Assembly (NCBI GenBank): GCA_965153455.1
Contig: OZ234493.1
Span: forward strand, 14,622,213-14,686,212
Origin: Sphagnum compactum
Taxonomy: Eukaryota; Bryophyta; Sphagnopsida; Sphagnales
Direction: 5' to 3'
DNA: 64,000 nt
The translations under genes were made by a program, and so were the position numbers. The notes under the pieces are model-generated. The model made no database searches, was not told where the DNA came from, and was given only the letters and a program-made list of their open reading frames with translations. Below, piece after piece: positions 14,167 to 25,983 of the stretch. Position 1 is the stretch's first letter. Each line of letters opens with the position of its first letter.

Positions 14167-14340
14167 ATGTTGAGACGCATACTGTTAAGAGGATCATGCA
14201 TCAGGAGTGAAGCAAGCAAGGAGGAACAACAGCTTCAACCCGTAGTAGACCATGTGTCTTTTTTCTTTGGTTTCCAAGAAGGAAAGGAATTGTTGACGTC
14301 TTCTATTTCTCATAGTTTGGTGGTATTCTTCCTACTTTAA
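14167..14340 (+). CDS. Upstream open reading frame in trihelix leader
   Basis: ATG at 14167 opens a 57-residue frame ending with TAA at 14338-14340, about 365 bp before the main start codon. The peptide begins MLRRILLRG and ends in a hydrophobic run (SLVVFFLL). No family is recognised. If the leader is as long as it appears, this uORF could reduce translation of the main frame. It could equally be chance. Confidence 0.25.
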   Translation: MLRRILLRGSCIRSEASKEEQQLQPVVDHVSFFFGFQEGKELLTSSISHSLVVFFLL

Positions 14341-14355
14341 TGTGCAATTCTCACC

Positions 14356-14528
14356 AGTTTGGAAACGCCAGTGAGATTCTTGGCTCGAGATTTCGAGCAG
14401 CGAAGACGGGGGAGAAGTTCTTTTCTCGCCAAGTTTGTTAGGGTTCCAGGAGTTTGGAAACCCTAGTGAGATTTTTGGCTCAAGATATGGAGCAGTGAAT
14501 CCAGGGGAGGAAGTTCTTTTCTTGTCAA
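14356..14528 (+). repeat. 95-bp imperfect tandem duplication in the leader
   Basis: The unit begins 'agtttggaaac(g/c)c(c/t)agtgagat' at 14356 and again at 14451, a period of 95 bp. Both copies carry the series 'tggctc(g/a)agat', 'gagcag(c/t)', 'gggg(a)gaagttcttttct'. Divergence is moderate. Each copy contains a purine-rich element, so any leader function would be doubled. Confidence 0.85.
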
Positions 14529-14705
14529 TAAGCACGGCTCGCAGGCGAGGAGTTATCCAGAACGTTCAAAGGGAGGGGTCCGGGTGTGTGAGAAGCAAGG
14601 GGATTGGTTGAGTGCAGTAAGGAAGAGAATAGGGACAGAAAGGAAGGTTCAGGAAGGTTACCGTTAAGTGTTTTCTTGGTCGTCGTTTGAGGTTTTGCTT
14701 TGCAT

Positions 14706-15806
14706 ATGGCGTACACGAGTAGGCCGCCACCGCCTCCAGGGTTGATGGGGGACAATCTGACCATCATGACAAGTATGCCTCTCCAAGAGCCTCAGGAAGT
14801 GGGGTTAGATGATGTTGCACTGGCCCCAGGACAGAGCCGCAAGAAAGATGATCGCATCCCGCAATGGGGATACCATGAAACCAAGGAGTTCATTGCCATC
14901 AGGGCAGAACTCGAGAAGGACTTCACACAGACTAAGCGCAACAAGACTCTGTGGGAGCTCATTGCTGGGAAGATGAAGGAGAAGGGGTTCCGTCGCAGTG
15001 CTGAGCAATGCAAATGCAAGTGGAAGAATCTGGTCAATCGCTACAAGGTAACTATTTCTCTGTCCTGTCTGGTGGGTCCTATGATATGGGTGGTTTTTTT
15101 TAATGTGTTTGTGTATTTATTGAATGGACTATCTCTGGGAGCACTGCAAGAGTTTTTCTGGTCCACTTGAGCAGAAACACCTGCAGCGCATGACAAGTAT
15201 GCCTCTCCAAGCAGATGGTTTTTTTTGAGTGAGTGGAATGTCCATTTGCAGGGAAAAGAGACATCTGAACCTGACAATGGCAGACAATGCCCTTTCTTTG
15301 AAGAGCTTGATGGAATTTTCAAGGAGCGAGCCAAGAACATGGACAGGCTGATGCTTGAGTCAGAAACAGGCTTCAGGAAGAGAGCAAAGCAAGGGAAGTT
15401 CTCAGATGAGGATAATGATGAGGAGTACAATGATGAGGAGGATAGTGAAGATGAGCGTGCTGTGAGGAGGAAAAAGCGGAAATCGGACAAGGAGAAGCAG
15501 AGGCAGACTGCAGACAGGTGCCGAGCCAGTAGCATGAAAGAGGTATTAGATGACTTCTTTCAGCATCAACAAAAGATTCAGGAGCAATGGCGCTATGCTG
15601 CTCAAAAGAGGCAACAGGAACGATTATTCAGAGAGCTAGAATGGAAAGAATCAATGGAAAAGCTTGAACAACAGCGCAGGGCACAGGAACATGCTTGGAG
15701 GGAACATGAAGAAATGAGACGGGTCAGAGAGGAAGCCCGGGCAGAGAAGAGAGATGCCCTCTTTGCAGCTTTGATCAACAAATTCTTTCAAGAGAATGGT
15801 TCATAG
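14706..15806 (+). CDS. Trihelix (GT-3-type) transcription factor
   Basis: Nuclear DNA-binding protein that should recognise GT-element-like promoter sites. Model: exon 1 14706-15047, intron 15048-15251 (GTAACT...TTGCAG, phase 0), exon 2 15252-15806, giving 298 residues. The junction reads RYK|GKETSEP, the conserved join seen in this family. The trihelix domain lies at about residues 53-114, with the three spaced tryptophans in WGYHE (54), LWELI (83) and CKWKNL (106). An acidic stretch follows (about 165-183), then a basic RRKKRK cluster (about 186-191) likely to be a nuclear signal, and a long Glu/Arg/Gln-rich coiled coil (about 205-285) ending FAALINKFFQ, which fits dimerising GT-3a/GT-3b proteins. 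ATG 14706 is chosen because it begins the frame (MAYTSRPPPPPG). The intron contains a 23-bp copy of an exon 1 segment. Paralogue and DNA target cannot be assigned from sequence. Confidence 0.92.
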
Positions 15807-17250
15807 TTCAATCTATCTGTAGTCAGGGTTTACAGTGTCTTGTAGGTTTTACTGCATTCTCTGGTGCTGGAGGTGTGGAGGAATCCTTTCATTGTTAGCA
15901 GAAACTGAACTGGCAAAGATCCAGGCAACATCTTGTCACATAATGAGGTAATCCACGCATAGGTTGTATATATTAGTTTGGTGGAGATCTCGTACAACTG
16001 TACGAATATCATGCCCTTGACTGAAGATAGTGATGCCTTGTGCTTGGAGAATATCCGTTGGGATTCAAAACATGAGTCCTGATGACTTTGTAAAGCAAGT
16101 GAATTTCATTTCCAGTACTGATCTTCATGCTCTTTTACGTGTTTGCTGACCTGATACAGGATTCAAGGTCTTTAACCCATCCATTGTATTTTGTACTTAC
16201 TGTATGCCATTGAGGTGAGGTAAAGGCCGTCTAAGATTGTCACAATCCTACAGGGGAAATTCCTCAGTGGACAACAATTTTGAAGATTCTGTCTTTTTTC
16301 TTTTCTTCAATTGGCAGTCACAAGGCTATGACATTACTCGTTTCTTGTTGTGTCTGTTTTGGTTTGGCTGGGTCTGACATAATTTAATGGTTACCTTCAA
16401 AGTGCTATTGAGTGGTTTTTTCTGCAGTCTCTTAGACGTATTTATTTTCTTCAAGTGTCTTTTTCCATTAGGCTTGTGGTGGGAATAGCAACTATTGGAT
16501 GACTTCTGGAGGTTGTGCATGGATTAGTAATGTGCAGTGTCTCATGAAAGATGAATTGAGGATGACTAGCCAGAATTGATGTCTTTAATTTATTCCTCTG
16601 CTGAAATTTTCTGTATGATAAATGTAGCTGCCACTGGAAGTGAGTGATCATTGCCAGTTCTGTGTTGGAATCCTACCTCTGGTGAAATGTGCTCTTGCAG
16701 GTGGTTCTGCAGGTGTTGTGTTTAGAATTATGTTGCTTTGACACACCGTTGACCTGTTGATGAGAAATGTGAGCAGGATCTTAGATGGTATAATTTCAGC
16801 AGGTTCTTCACAAAAAGGGAGAAGTTGTGAACAGGGCTGAGGTTCAAGGGCAAAAATCTCTGTCTTTTCTTATTTAGGTTTTCTGCACTGGTAACTGTGG
16901 ACCTTGCTGAAAGGATCACCATAATACTCTATTACCATTTACTGGACAACTAATCCACATTGCAAACTTCAACTACTGAAACATTGGACACACCGAAGCC
17001 CTTGACTGGGTGGATGATTTTGTCAGTGAGCTGCAAGAACGTACTGGAAGGAGCATGAAGTGAAGTAGATCTGCAGAAGACTTCTTGCTTTTTGCATTGA
17101 TTTGATACCTTGAATTTTTTCACTTCTTAAGTACTCAGTTGTCATGTCCATATGCAACCAAGCTTGCCATGGAATCCAAATTTGGTCTCAGCTATTTTGG
17201 TGGATGGCAGCATCTAAATTATGATGAGTTCACATGATAAAAATGCTTTG
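15807..17250. other. Trihelix 3' region and convergent intergenic DNA
   Basis: Mixed-composition sequence between the trihelix stop and the C-terminal exon of the minus-strand gene. It probably includes the trihelix 3' UTR. No conserved coding exon was recognised. A short acidic stretch at about 16983-17063 (ending ERTGRSMK, stop) reads like protein but has a stop immediately upstream and no clear acceptor. Confidence 0.5.
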
Positions 17251-20200
17251 TCATCCAATGTACATTTTTTCAGGTGTTGATGTTGGCTCTTCTTTTGTTA
17301 CAGGGCCAAAGTCAAGAGGAACAGACATCTCAGTGATGAACTCTTCAGTTTTTATGAACAATCTAGAAATAGCCATCTCCATCGACTCATCTGCAACATC
17401 TACATCCTCATCAACCCCGTGCACCACTTCTGGATCCCAGTTGGTGCATCCTGTTGATCCCAAACCTTTGTTTCAGTATAAATCATGAGCAACCTAGAGG
17501 CCTAGTTTGTCCCTCATTGAAATTCCCAGGACTCAATATGATCAAGCTCTAATCCATTGATTTAAAGCATTTTACTGATTTCACTGGAACACAAGAAAAT
17601 TCATGAAGTTAGATTGAATCCATGGTAATTAGAAAATGGGTTAGCAATCCATATACCAGCTTCTTTGAAAACTTGAAAAATTTGGCGCTTAAGAGCTCGA
17701 ATGATATCAAGGAAGTCATTTTTGACATCTTCAAAGTTGTCCTCATCCAAAAACCTCCCCAACTTGTATCGCATGGCATCCTCTATTTGCTGTACATTTA
17801 TTAGTAGCAAGAATGCACTTTCAGTCCCCAAGGATTTGGTCCAGAATCCATGTATAGTTTCAGTAATTTGAGACCAACAATGTTTATCAGAACATGAGAG
17901 ATGCATGAGATGTGGGCACTGCTGTAGAGCTCAAAATGTGACCTATTTCAATGTAAGTAAATGTGTCCTTATGTGAACTTATACTCTAGTGCTCTTTACA
18001 TACATATCTCAAAGAAGATCATAGATGATGTCAAGGTGTTTTTCTCCCAAATCATTATTCATTGCTGCATTGAATGTACAAGCTGTGGAGAAATGTGTAG
18101 ATTTTGTGTCAAGAGGACTGAGGAGAAGAGATTTACAGCATTAAGGTCTTGGACGTCACGGACAAGTTGAGCATGATACTCTCGTGCATGAACCAATGCA
18201 GGCAAAACCTCATCCACCATCTCTTGTTCCAAATCCAGATTGTTCTGAGTGAGGGTGAAAGCCTTAACCTCGATTAGTCTCTCATATTTTTTTGTGTGCG
18301 GTTTTGAAATGAATTTCTCCCTGGCCTCTGTGCCTTCAATCACAAACATCTTCTTCAAATCCATGTCCTGCAGTAAATACAATCATGTCACACCATGGGC
18401 ATCCACATCACTGATCTGATGTTACTGATCTTATACAAGAAACACCCTTCCTTAGTACATACAATCTTATGACAAGTTTGACAAGAGAGACAATCTTGAC
18501 TTTTGGACATGGGTATTTTCTACATCCCTTGACCTTCACATTCTCAACTTTTTGATGGACAGTTTGTACATCGCCTGACATTCAAATTTTTGTCTTTTGA
18601 TGGGCATTTTTCTACATCCCATGAACTTCACATTCAAGAGGATATGTAATGCAATGTGGGGAAGCTTACATTGGTGAGTGGGAGCGTAGGACGTTTCTGT
18701 TTCATTCTATTCTCACGTTCCTTATCACTTGCAAGAGCAGTTTCAGCAAGTGGTCGTCCGTCCATGTCTTTCCATGTCCCATATGTACGCCAATTCTCAT
18801 ATGCATCTCCTTCCTCCATCATTGTCAATATCTCTGATGCACCCAGCCCCAACTAACAGAGAAAGTCAAGTACACATCTCTCAAGGATTGCTTTCATTGA
18901 ATACCTTTCACCAAATGCAACCCGAGTATATGGGATGTGCCTACATCAACACAAATTAGCAAGCTCCTTGATCCATTGACAGGTGTGGTTTTTTTTCTTT
19001 ATCATGTTTTCTATCATATTTGAACATGAATTCAATAGTTTGTCAATTGATAGGAAGTGTTGGAAAAATTGATCAAAGAAGGGAACTTTTGGAGGAGAAG
19101 AACCTGAAATCAGCTTCTGATAATCATGTCGCTCTTCAAACAATTCGTAGCTCCCATCGATGATTTTTTGTATCTCCTCCCCTTTTTCTAGGAGTTCAAT
19201 TTCCATCTTATTGTGAAGCTCCTCAAACAAAGCATGCTCAACTCGCAAGGACTGCATCTCATCTTGCATCTTTTTGTTGTGCCATTGAATAGTAGTAAGG
19301 TCTACCATTCCCTGCAATTTTGCAGACCCACTTTGAAGAATCAAAGAAACTGTACCACAGGCCAGAAAGAAAGGTCACAGATCATCTCAACTTTGTATAA
19401 CAGAGCTAGCTACATAGTGGTTTTTGAAAAATATCTCCCTTTGAGAAGATGATGATGATTACCTTGTGCACTCGGTTTTCGAGGATGTGAATGTGGATTT
19501 GAGTAGCACGGTTGTGCTCACTTGCTGCATGAACACCACCCATAGCTTTTTTGGAGCTATATTCATCAGCATACAATGTTGCAATTGCGCGCTCTAGCTC
19601 CTCCACCCTTTTGTTTTCTGCATCAATTTTATCTATCCACATTGCACACTCAGCATTCAATCTCTTCATCTCCTCAGCATAGTCCTGTTTCCCCACACCC
19701 ACAACAGAATTCTTGAACAAGGTAAAAGTATTCTGATGCTTTAAAACCCTTATTCTGATGAATTTGCAGGGATGTTCTTCCAGCTCTTTAGTTAGATGTG
19801 AGAGGTGATGGATGGTCCTACAATCATCAACCAAGGCCGGTAATAGAACAATGAGGCAGATCTTTCTCCAAAGTGTCATGGAGGAGGTTCATCTAGATGA
19901 TTTTTGCAGAAGAAGGGAGACTATATTGTTTCTATGAACCTCAGGGTAGAAAAGATCAATCTTGTCTTGGGTCATCATATTGTCCAGCTGAAGTGTTTCC
20001 AACATCACTTTCTGTCGTCGTAACACAAGTTCACTTTCTTCATGAAAGTGCCGCTGACTAGCTTCCATCTTGCGGAAAGTATGGTGCAGTGTTTCCAACT
20101 GAAATTCCAAAAAAAACCCCAAGCATTCAAACCCAAGTCAGAATCATGCAAATCTGTTCATTCTGACTTGTGTTACTTACAAATCACTTGATTTCATCAG

Positions 20201-20722
20201 GAAAAAAATAAAATTTCCTTTTTGCTCTTTTGAATAAAGCCTGATTTTAATCAAAGAACTCTTGTTACAAATTTATTTCAAATTTTCCAGTTGCATTGAT
20301 TTCTTCAAAAGTAGTAGTAGTAGTCCAAGTTTTTCTTTGCAGAGCATAACCTCATCCACTATAGAAAGCTTGTCCATTCCCACTGGAATCAAGGGACCCC
20401 ATTGAACAGGAATTGGCTTTGGTGGTGGAGGCTTGGGCAAGGGCTCAAAGTGTTTTGTTTCTGGGACAACACTGATGGCCCTGCACCACTGCACACACTC
20501 AAGTTCCCACTGAGATGTAAGCAAAATTGAATACCTAAAATGTGCCTGCCGCAGCACATTGAGGTTCTTTTGTCCTGGATAAAATACTAGTGAAATAAAA
20601 AACCCATTGTTATCAGGCAAATCCTTTAGACAATTTGCAGCTCTGTAAACCTTTTTTTTGTGGCTATGAAGAAACCACACCTCTGAATTGAGCTCAATGA
20701 CAACTGCGACCATTTTTTCCAT
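17251..20722 (-). CDS. ODAD1/CCDC63/DC2-like axonemal coiled-coil protein
   Basis: Resembles the outer-dynein-arm docking-complex family (Chlamydomonas DC2/ODA1, animal CCDC63 and CCDC114/ODAD1), coiled-coil proteins on the doublet microtubule. Exons on the minus strand: 20722-20351 (start uncertain), 20098-19940, 19684-19463, 19311-19104, 18833-18670, 18367-18137, 17789-17657, 17429-17251. All junctions keep frame, total about 555 residues, close to the family's usual length. Family signals: FRKMEASQRHF in exon 2 (as FRKM..S+..F in CCDC63); KRVEELERAI and AMGGVHAA in exon 3; ILENRVHK at its end, continuing in exon 4 with HNKKM, LRVEHALFEEL, KMEIELLEKGEEI and SYELFEERHD. Later exons (GTWKDMDGRPLAE, KKYERLIEVKAFTL, C-terminal MEMAISRLFIK) match nothing I recognise. 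Introns 1, 2 and 4 have weak GTT donors. The first exon is the least certain; a possible missed exon near 18950-18990 reads QWIKELANL. A decaying pseudogene is not excluded. Confidence 0.62.
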
Positions 20723-22491
20723 TGAAATTTTTGTTGACAAGAAAAATGTGCAACAGAACTGGAAAGGGTTTATAAAGAAAATGAATCCTAAATCCTAAAA
20801 CATCAGGCTGTAAAGCAAGGAAATCTTCTTGAACTTTTACACCAGAATTGCTGAGATTTTCACATAATCTCAAATTTTGAAAGTTCTCCAGATTAGTGTG
20901 GATGTATACATACATAGCTGATGACAGACAGATCTACCTAGTTGGGTTTTGTGTGGAGAAACCATACCCTGGTATTGAAAAACTTCCTCATTGTAGTTTG
21001 CTCTCTTTCAGCTCAATCTTTGTCTTCCTGAAGTGATCAAGGTCTTCTTAAGCAGACAAGGTATATCAGAAGCTCATAGATTCGCAGTGTACTTTGTTGT
21101 GATCAGTTTCCTACCGAATAAAGCCATTTCCTGGACAACAAACACATGAGGAGACCCTACAACACATGAGATCATTTGCAGTTGTGGCAGAGTCTTTTGT
21201 TAAAAGATTGGGCTGAATTCCATCTCAGCAGTCAGTCCAGATTACAGAATGGCCAACCCAATGCCCACATCTCTCTCTCTCATACATAGATTCAACTTCC
21301 CTTCTGTTGTCAACAAAAAGGAACCAGATTGTGGAGACATCAAGTGTCTGAAATGGTAAGAAAACTCCATATATCAATTGAAGCTGTACAGTCTGAGTGC
21401 ATGGTAATTCGCCAATCAGAAACCAATTTCCAAATTTGTCAGCAAAATGTGTGCAACCCTAGATTTTTATTTTTGGGTTCTAGAGGAAAAGAAGGGTTTT
21501 CTGCTTGTCCAGGTTGTGCAGAGTGTTCATGAATTAAGAACCCAATGAGGAGGAACTCATGATGAATCCCAGAAGGCAAACAGGTGATTGATATCAGCAA
21601 AACAATGGCAGAAAACACTCTCTTCATTCCTGCCCAAAAACACACACACACACACACAAACACACAACTGTTCAGAGAATCATCCAGTTTGCAGTTCCTT
21701 CACTTAATTCCTTGGTGAAAGAGAAATGGGTCTGCTGATTCTGGAGGACATATATTATGGAAACATTGGCAGTTAGATTTGCAAAATGGAGGTGGTAAGT
21801 TTCATCAAGCAGACCCATGAGCCATCATAATCATCCATCCATCATCCATTTATTGACAGATGAAAATTTCTGCAGTTCCATTGATGAAATTCATGAATAT
21901 TTTGCATCATGAATATTATTAGTATACCCTATTTCTATTTGAAGCCATATTCTTAAGATAATAAATTTGGGTAATGGTTTTGGAAACCAATTTAGTTTCT
22001 CATTATGATGGTGCATTCACACTTGAAGTTAAATCAACATTAAATGAAAAACTAGGTGGCATCCTAAGTGGCAATCAATGTTAAATGAATGCTAGTTTAA
22101 CATAAAATCTTCACGATAAGTAAGTTTAAGTCTTAAATGACTAGTATGGTGTTAAGGGACTCAACACTAGAGTCCCTAACACACCGTGTGAACGCACCTT
22201 GAGTGTAGCGAGTAATTGAAATTATAAAATTGAAAAAAAATTGTGTACCAATAAAGGTATTGAGTATATGCGTAATGGTAATAAAATGTGTCCAATAATT
22301 TCACATTAAGTTTTTATTATTTTCCAATTGGGATTATAAAGGGTCTCAATGTCTCTACCCTGAAGCACAGACCCAATAAAAAGAACTCACTCACATAAGA
22401 GATCCTTGTGATTAACCCTTAAATGGGCAGATGGACCAATTTGGTCCACTTTTCAGTGTTATTTTGTGTTTATTTGAGTCTTAAGGGTTAA
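20723..22491. other. Upstream region of the axonemal gene
   Basis: Mixed-composition DNA that probably holds the promoter and 5' UTR of the minus-strand gene. It contains a (CA)n tract at about 21639-21668. No additional coding exon could be joined in phase to the first exon. Confidence 0.4.
21439..21627 (-). CDS. Possible short secreted-type ORF
   Basis: ATG at 21627 opens a 62-residue frame that begins MKRVFSAIVLLISITCLPSG, which looks like a signal peptide (basic start, hydrophobic core, small residues near a possible cleavage site). The rest has no recognised domain. It could be the first exon of an unseen gene, a relic, or chance. No downstream partner exon was found. Confidence 0.2.
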   Translation of the reverse strand: MKRVFSAIVLLISITCLPSGIHHEFLLIGFLIHEHSAQPGQAENPSFPLEPKNKNLGLHTFC

Positions 22492-22770
22492 CATGTATGG
22501 AAAGCTGCCTTAATGATATTGTAACTAGGATAAAAGTGTTCAAGTGTAAGGTAAAGCATGAGGCCATGAGCTTTACTTGAATAAAGGCCCATGTGAGGTG
22601 GAGCCATGTATGCAAAGCCACCTTAATGATATTGTAACTAGGAAACAAGTGTAAGGTAAAGCCCAAGGCCATGGGCTTTACCAGAGTAAGGACTCAAATG
22701 AGGTGGAACCAAGTGTGGGCCGGATTCCAGTAAATTCCACGGCCCAGGGCTTTACCAAGCATAAAGACTT
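22492..22770 (+). repeat. 113-bp tandem duplication with partial third copy
   Basis: Copies begin 'catgtatg' at 22492 and 22605. Each contains 'ccttaatgatattgtaacta', 'gtgtaaggtaaagc', 'ggccatg(a/g)gctttac' and 'gaggtgga(g/a)cca'. A partial third copy follows (grammar 'ggctttaccaagcataaagact' near 22747). The two main copies are close to each other in sequence, so the duplication is fairly recent. Confidence 0.85.
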
Positions 22771-22811
22771 ATGCAAGGTTTTTTTTAAATAAGAAATTGC
22801 CCATGATACTA

Positions 22812-22834
22812 GTTAGGTTTAGGGTTTAGGGTTG
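22812..22834 (+). repeat. Short telomere-like repeat
   Basis: Two adjacent copies of the plant telomere heptamer TTTAGGG, preceded by a partial copy. Such short interstitial matches are common in plants and need not reflect a former chromosome end. Confidence 0.5.
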
Positions 22835-23817
22835 CAGGGTGTTTCAAAAAATGGAACAAAATGCTTGTCATAGTAGACATTTCATCATATTGTATTTTCA
22901 AAATGTTCGATGTGGAAAAATTGTGTTGGGTAAGGTGCTCTCAGATTACAATGGGAAAATTGGTCTAGGTTTTTAGGTTTTGAGCAATAAAGTTGAGTTA
23001 TAACCAGTGTTGGCTAGTTATAATATTTTAGACTAGTCCAAAGGATATGAATAGGTAAGGCATATTTTTTTTAAAGGTTAATAAATGTATATGCATTTGG
23101 ATAGTTCGAAAAATTCGTTGTAAAGACAATCATCACAAATTTTCATTCATTGTTGGTTATGTATTTGTTGGTTTTCAAATTCATGAATCTCTAGATATGC
23201 ATACAAGTTATATATAGAAAATTTCAAATGTTAGTTATGAAAAGATAGAGATATTCAAACATTTGAAATCAAGTAGCTTGTAATAGAATCAAACTCAGTT
23301 CTAAAAAAAACTCTACCTACTATAGCATAAACTACGTGAAAAAAATCAACAACCACATATACATAAAACCATCCCAACACCCCAATCCCACACACATAAA
23401 ATCCAAGAAGAAATCGATAGCTCTTAACAACTTTTATTCTTGTTGAACTCCATAAACTGGTCCGTAAATAGCCAACCCTATAACATCAAACTTGGATAGA
23501 AAAAATTAGGGTCAAGGTTAAATGGAAAAAGAAAAAATAGTAAAAATTAAAAACTAAGGTCTAGAGGTTTAGATGAATCACCTGATCCCAGTCAACTTGC
23601 AATTTTTCGAAGTATTCAACTTCTTAATCAATTGATTATTTTCCTCAATTAAAATAACTTTAGCCTTCATATAATCTTTTAGGTTTACATTTGGTGTACA
23701 ATTCAAACACAGATCATCAAAACCAATTTTTTACCATTATGTTAATTTGATCCAAATTTTCCACTTGTAAATAGTGTTTTAAAATTGTCAAAACTCTAAC
23801 CAAACTAAAGACTCTTT
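22835..23817. other. Intergenic, no gene seen
   Basis: AT-rich sequence, possibly including the 3' flank of the minus-strand hAT relic. No end motif was identified. Confidence 0.4.
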
Positions 23818-25983
23818 CTAATTCAATTTGAGATTAGGAATCTTAAAAAAATGTTTAGCAAGAAAGGTTACATTCAGAAATTGACCCTTGTGAGTCGAAC
23901 ACCAAGTTAGTGGATTTGTACACATAGATGAAAGGATAGATAGCCTTTGAAACAAAGACAATTCACTAGTAACCAATGCCCATGAAGATTCTTTCATGGA
24001 TGCCTCAATACCAAATGTGAGTTTTGTCATCTACACCCTCAAAAGTGGATTGAATAATTGCCTAGGCTTGCACAATAGGGTTTAATTGTTCAAAAATTAT
24101 CATTAGAAGGGGGATGTTTTTTTTCACATCCTATTTAGTTATGAAACATATTGCATTTTTGTGCCCCACATAGTTTTGAACAACCCACAAGGATTTGAAA
24201 TGGGGATTCAACATTAAAATTAACATATTGTGAACTTGACAACAATTAAATGATATAAAAAATTACAAAAATGGTCTTATCACCTTCATAACCTCCTATT
24301 GCACATTCTTTTTCAAGAACTGAAGTTCAACATCAAATTGATAAAATGTTTCACCCCTGTCAACAAAGGGATCCAACTCAAACCCTAATGCCACAATCAA
24401 GTTAATTATAGTATTTAAGGCATCAAATCACAACCAATGACCTTTGGATTGATTCATCACACATGCATTCACCATAAGATTCAAATAGGTAATGATAATT
24501 TGAACAATGACCCATGTTTGGGCTTTCAAGACTTATTATTGCAAAATTAATGTATTTTGCCTCCCAAAGCAAAAGAACTTGCTTAAATTCCAACATCTCT
24601 TTAAACATTATGACTTTGTTAACAACCTTGTTTTGATGGGAATTTTCAACTTTTAGTGTTGTTTTTCCACTTTCAATGCATGCTTTTTCCCACTCCTACC
24701 TCCCCTTCCCTTAACTATTTTCCATGTTGTGTTTTACAAATTAGCTTGAAGTTCTTTCACATTCACGAAAATTAGACCAATAAAAACCTTTTCATCATTT
24801 GTCGCATATTGGCACATTTTAGACATCACATGCCCAAATCAAATATCTTCATAAACTTGCAACAACTTTAAAGGCTCATAATCAATAATAGATTGCCATG
24901 TTACAGCCATAGATCCCAAGTTGATGCCTTCATCTTTCACAAAAGCAATCACATGATGGATTAGTTCAAAATTTTCCAACAATGTTTGGAGTTGCAAAGC
25001 CATGGTACTACTAGTTGTTTCATGCATTTCAAATAATCTCACAATAACATGCCTAGGGGTCCAACCTTCATCCAAATAATTAATGACCAACACCAATGTG
25101 TTTACACACCTCTAGACATTTAGAGATCAAAGCTAACAAATTGTGGTTGTAATTTCAAGGTCAGTGAACACATGCAAGTCCTTGATCTTTTGAACCATTT
25201 TAGGCAACATTTTTTCACATGAATTAAATGAGATGGAAAAGCAAAATGAGGACATTGGTGCATGCTGAATTTGTGTAATTAGATGTTTGTGCATGTGGAA
25301 AAAATCTTATATCTTTTGCAAATATAAAGTATGTAGGGTCTTCAAAAAACTTTTATTGTAGTTCATCACCATGTTTGTAAAGATTTGTGAAGCTAAAAAT
25401 TGTCATGATTACTAACCCAAATGTCCTAGCACTTTTCTTTTTCAATTGTCAACTATGATATAAGTCAACATGCTTAGCCATAGATTTTTCAATTAGTATC
25501 AACTTTATTTTTACAACCAAGCGAATGTGCAAAATCAACATGAGTTTTCATAGAAGTAACACCATTTGCCTTATTACATTTTATGAACCCTTTGTGAACA
25601 AAACTTTGGTTTAAAATGTTACCAACTATTTGTTGAGACTTGTAGATGATACATCTCAACATCTCTGTGTTCACAAGATCAACATACAAGTTGTTATTGA
25701 TGACAAATAACCCCTAACCAATTGAGTTCATATTGTGTGCTTTCCATTTTTGAGCTTGAGCTTCTATAATTATAAAATGCATTTCATTAGTTTTTAACAA
25801 GTCATTGTCACATTGCAAGTGGATGCTTTCTATATCCAAAGTGTTGGCAACCAAGTTCACATTCACATCACAAGCAAGTTTGTCATCAACGCCACCAAAA
25901 CTTTCAACAACAATAATGTCGTCTTTAACCATTGTAAAATCATACATAGTTGCAAAACTTAACTTTATGAAAACACAAAACAT
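23818..25983 (-). pseudogene. Dead hAT-like transposase with BED-type zinc finger
   Basis: The minus strand carries a series of open blocks broken by stops: 25983-25714, 25689-25489, 25096-24839, 24608-24423 and 24030-23818, with readable protein between them. The second block contains KCNKANGVTSMKTHVDFAH, a Cys/His pattern like the BED-type finger of plant hAT transposases. The 25096-24839 block reads GWTPRHVIVRLFE, TSSTMALQLQTLLE, VIAFVKDEG and ends near LLQVYEDI; after a stop the frame resumes with FGHVMSKMCQYATND. These match the core of hAT-family transposase-like proteins common in plants. Many stops and missing C-terminal motifs mean it is not functional. Terminal inverted repeats and 8-bp target duplications were not found, so element ends are unknown. 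Confidence 0.7.

Larger units (their letters stand above)
13860..14705 (+). promoter_or_regulatory. Promoter/long 5' leader of the trihelix gene
   Basis: Composition rises abruptly from AT-rich to mixed at about 13860. Two telo-box-like words (aaaccctaa near 13868 and its reverse, tagggttt, near 13883), common near plant transcription starts, mark the edge. The following ~820 bp has no long frame but several upstream ATGs, including ATG-TGT-TGA near 14000 and a 57-codon frame at 14167-14340. This suggests a long, uORF-bearing 5' UTR. The start site itself cannot be fixed from sequence. Confidence 0.5.

Noticed and set aside
16983-17063. Short acidic peptide (…ELQERTGRSMK, stop) that reads like the end of a protein
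   Set aside because: A stop lies immediately upstream in frame and there is no convincing acceptor; the trihelix protein already ends at a family-typical C-terminus.
22812-22834. Interstitial telomere as evidence of chromosome fusion
   Set aside because: Only about two heptamers; such matches are frequent in plant DNA and several telo-boxes occur elsewhere in the window.
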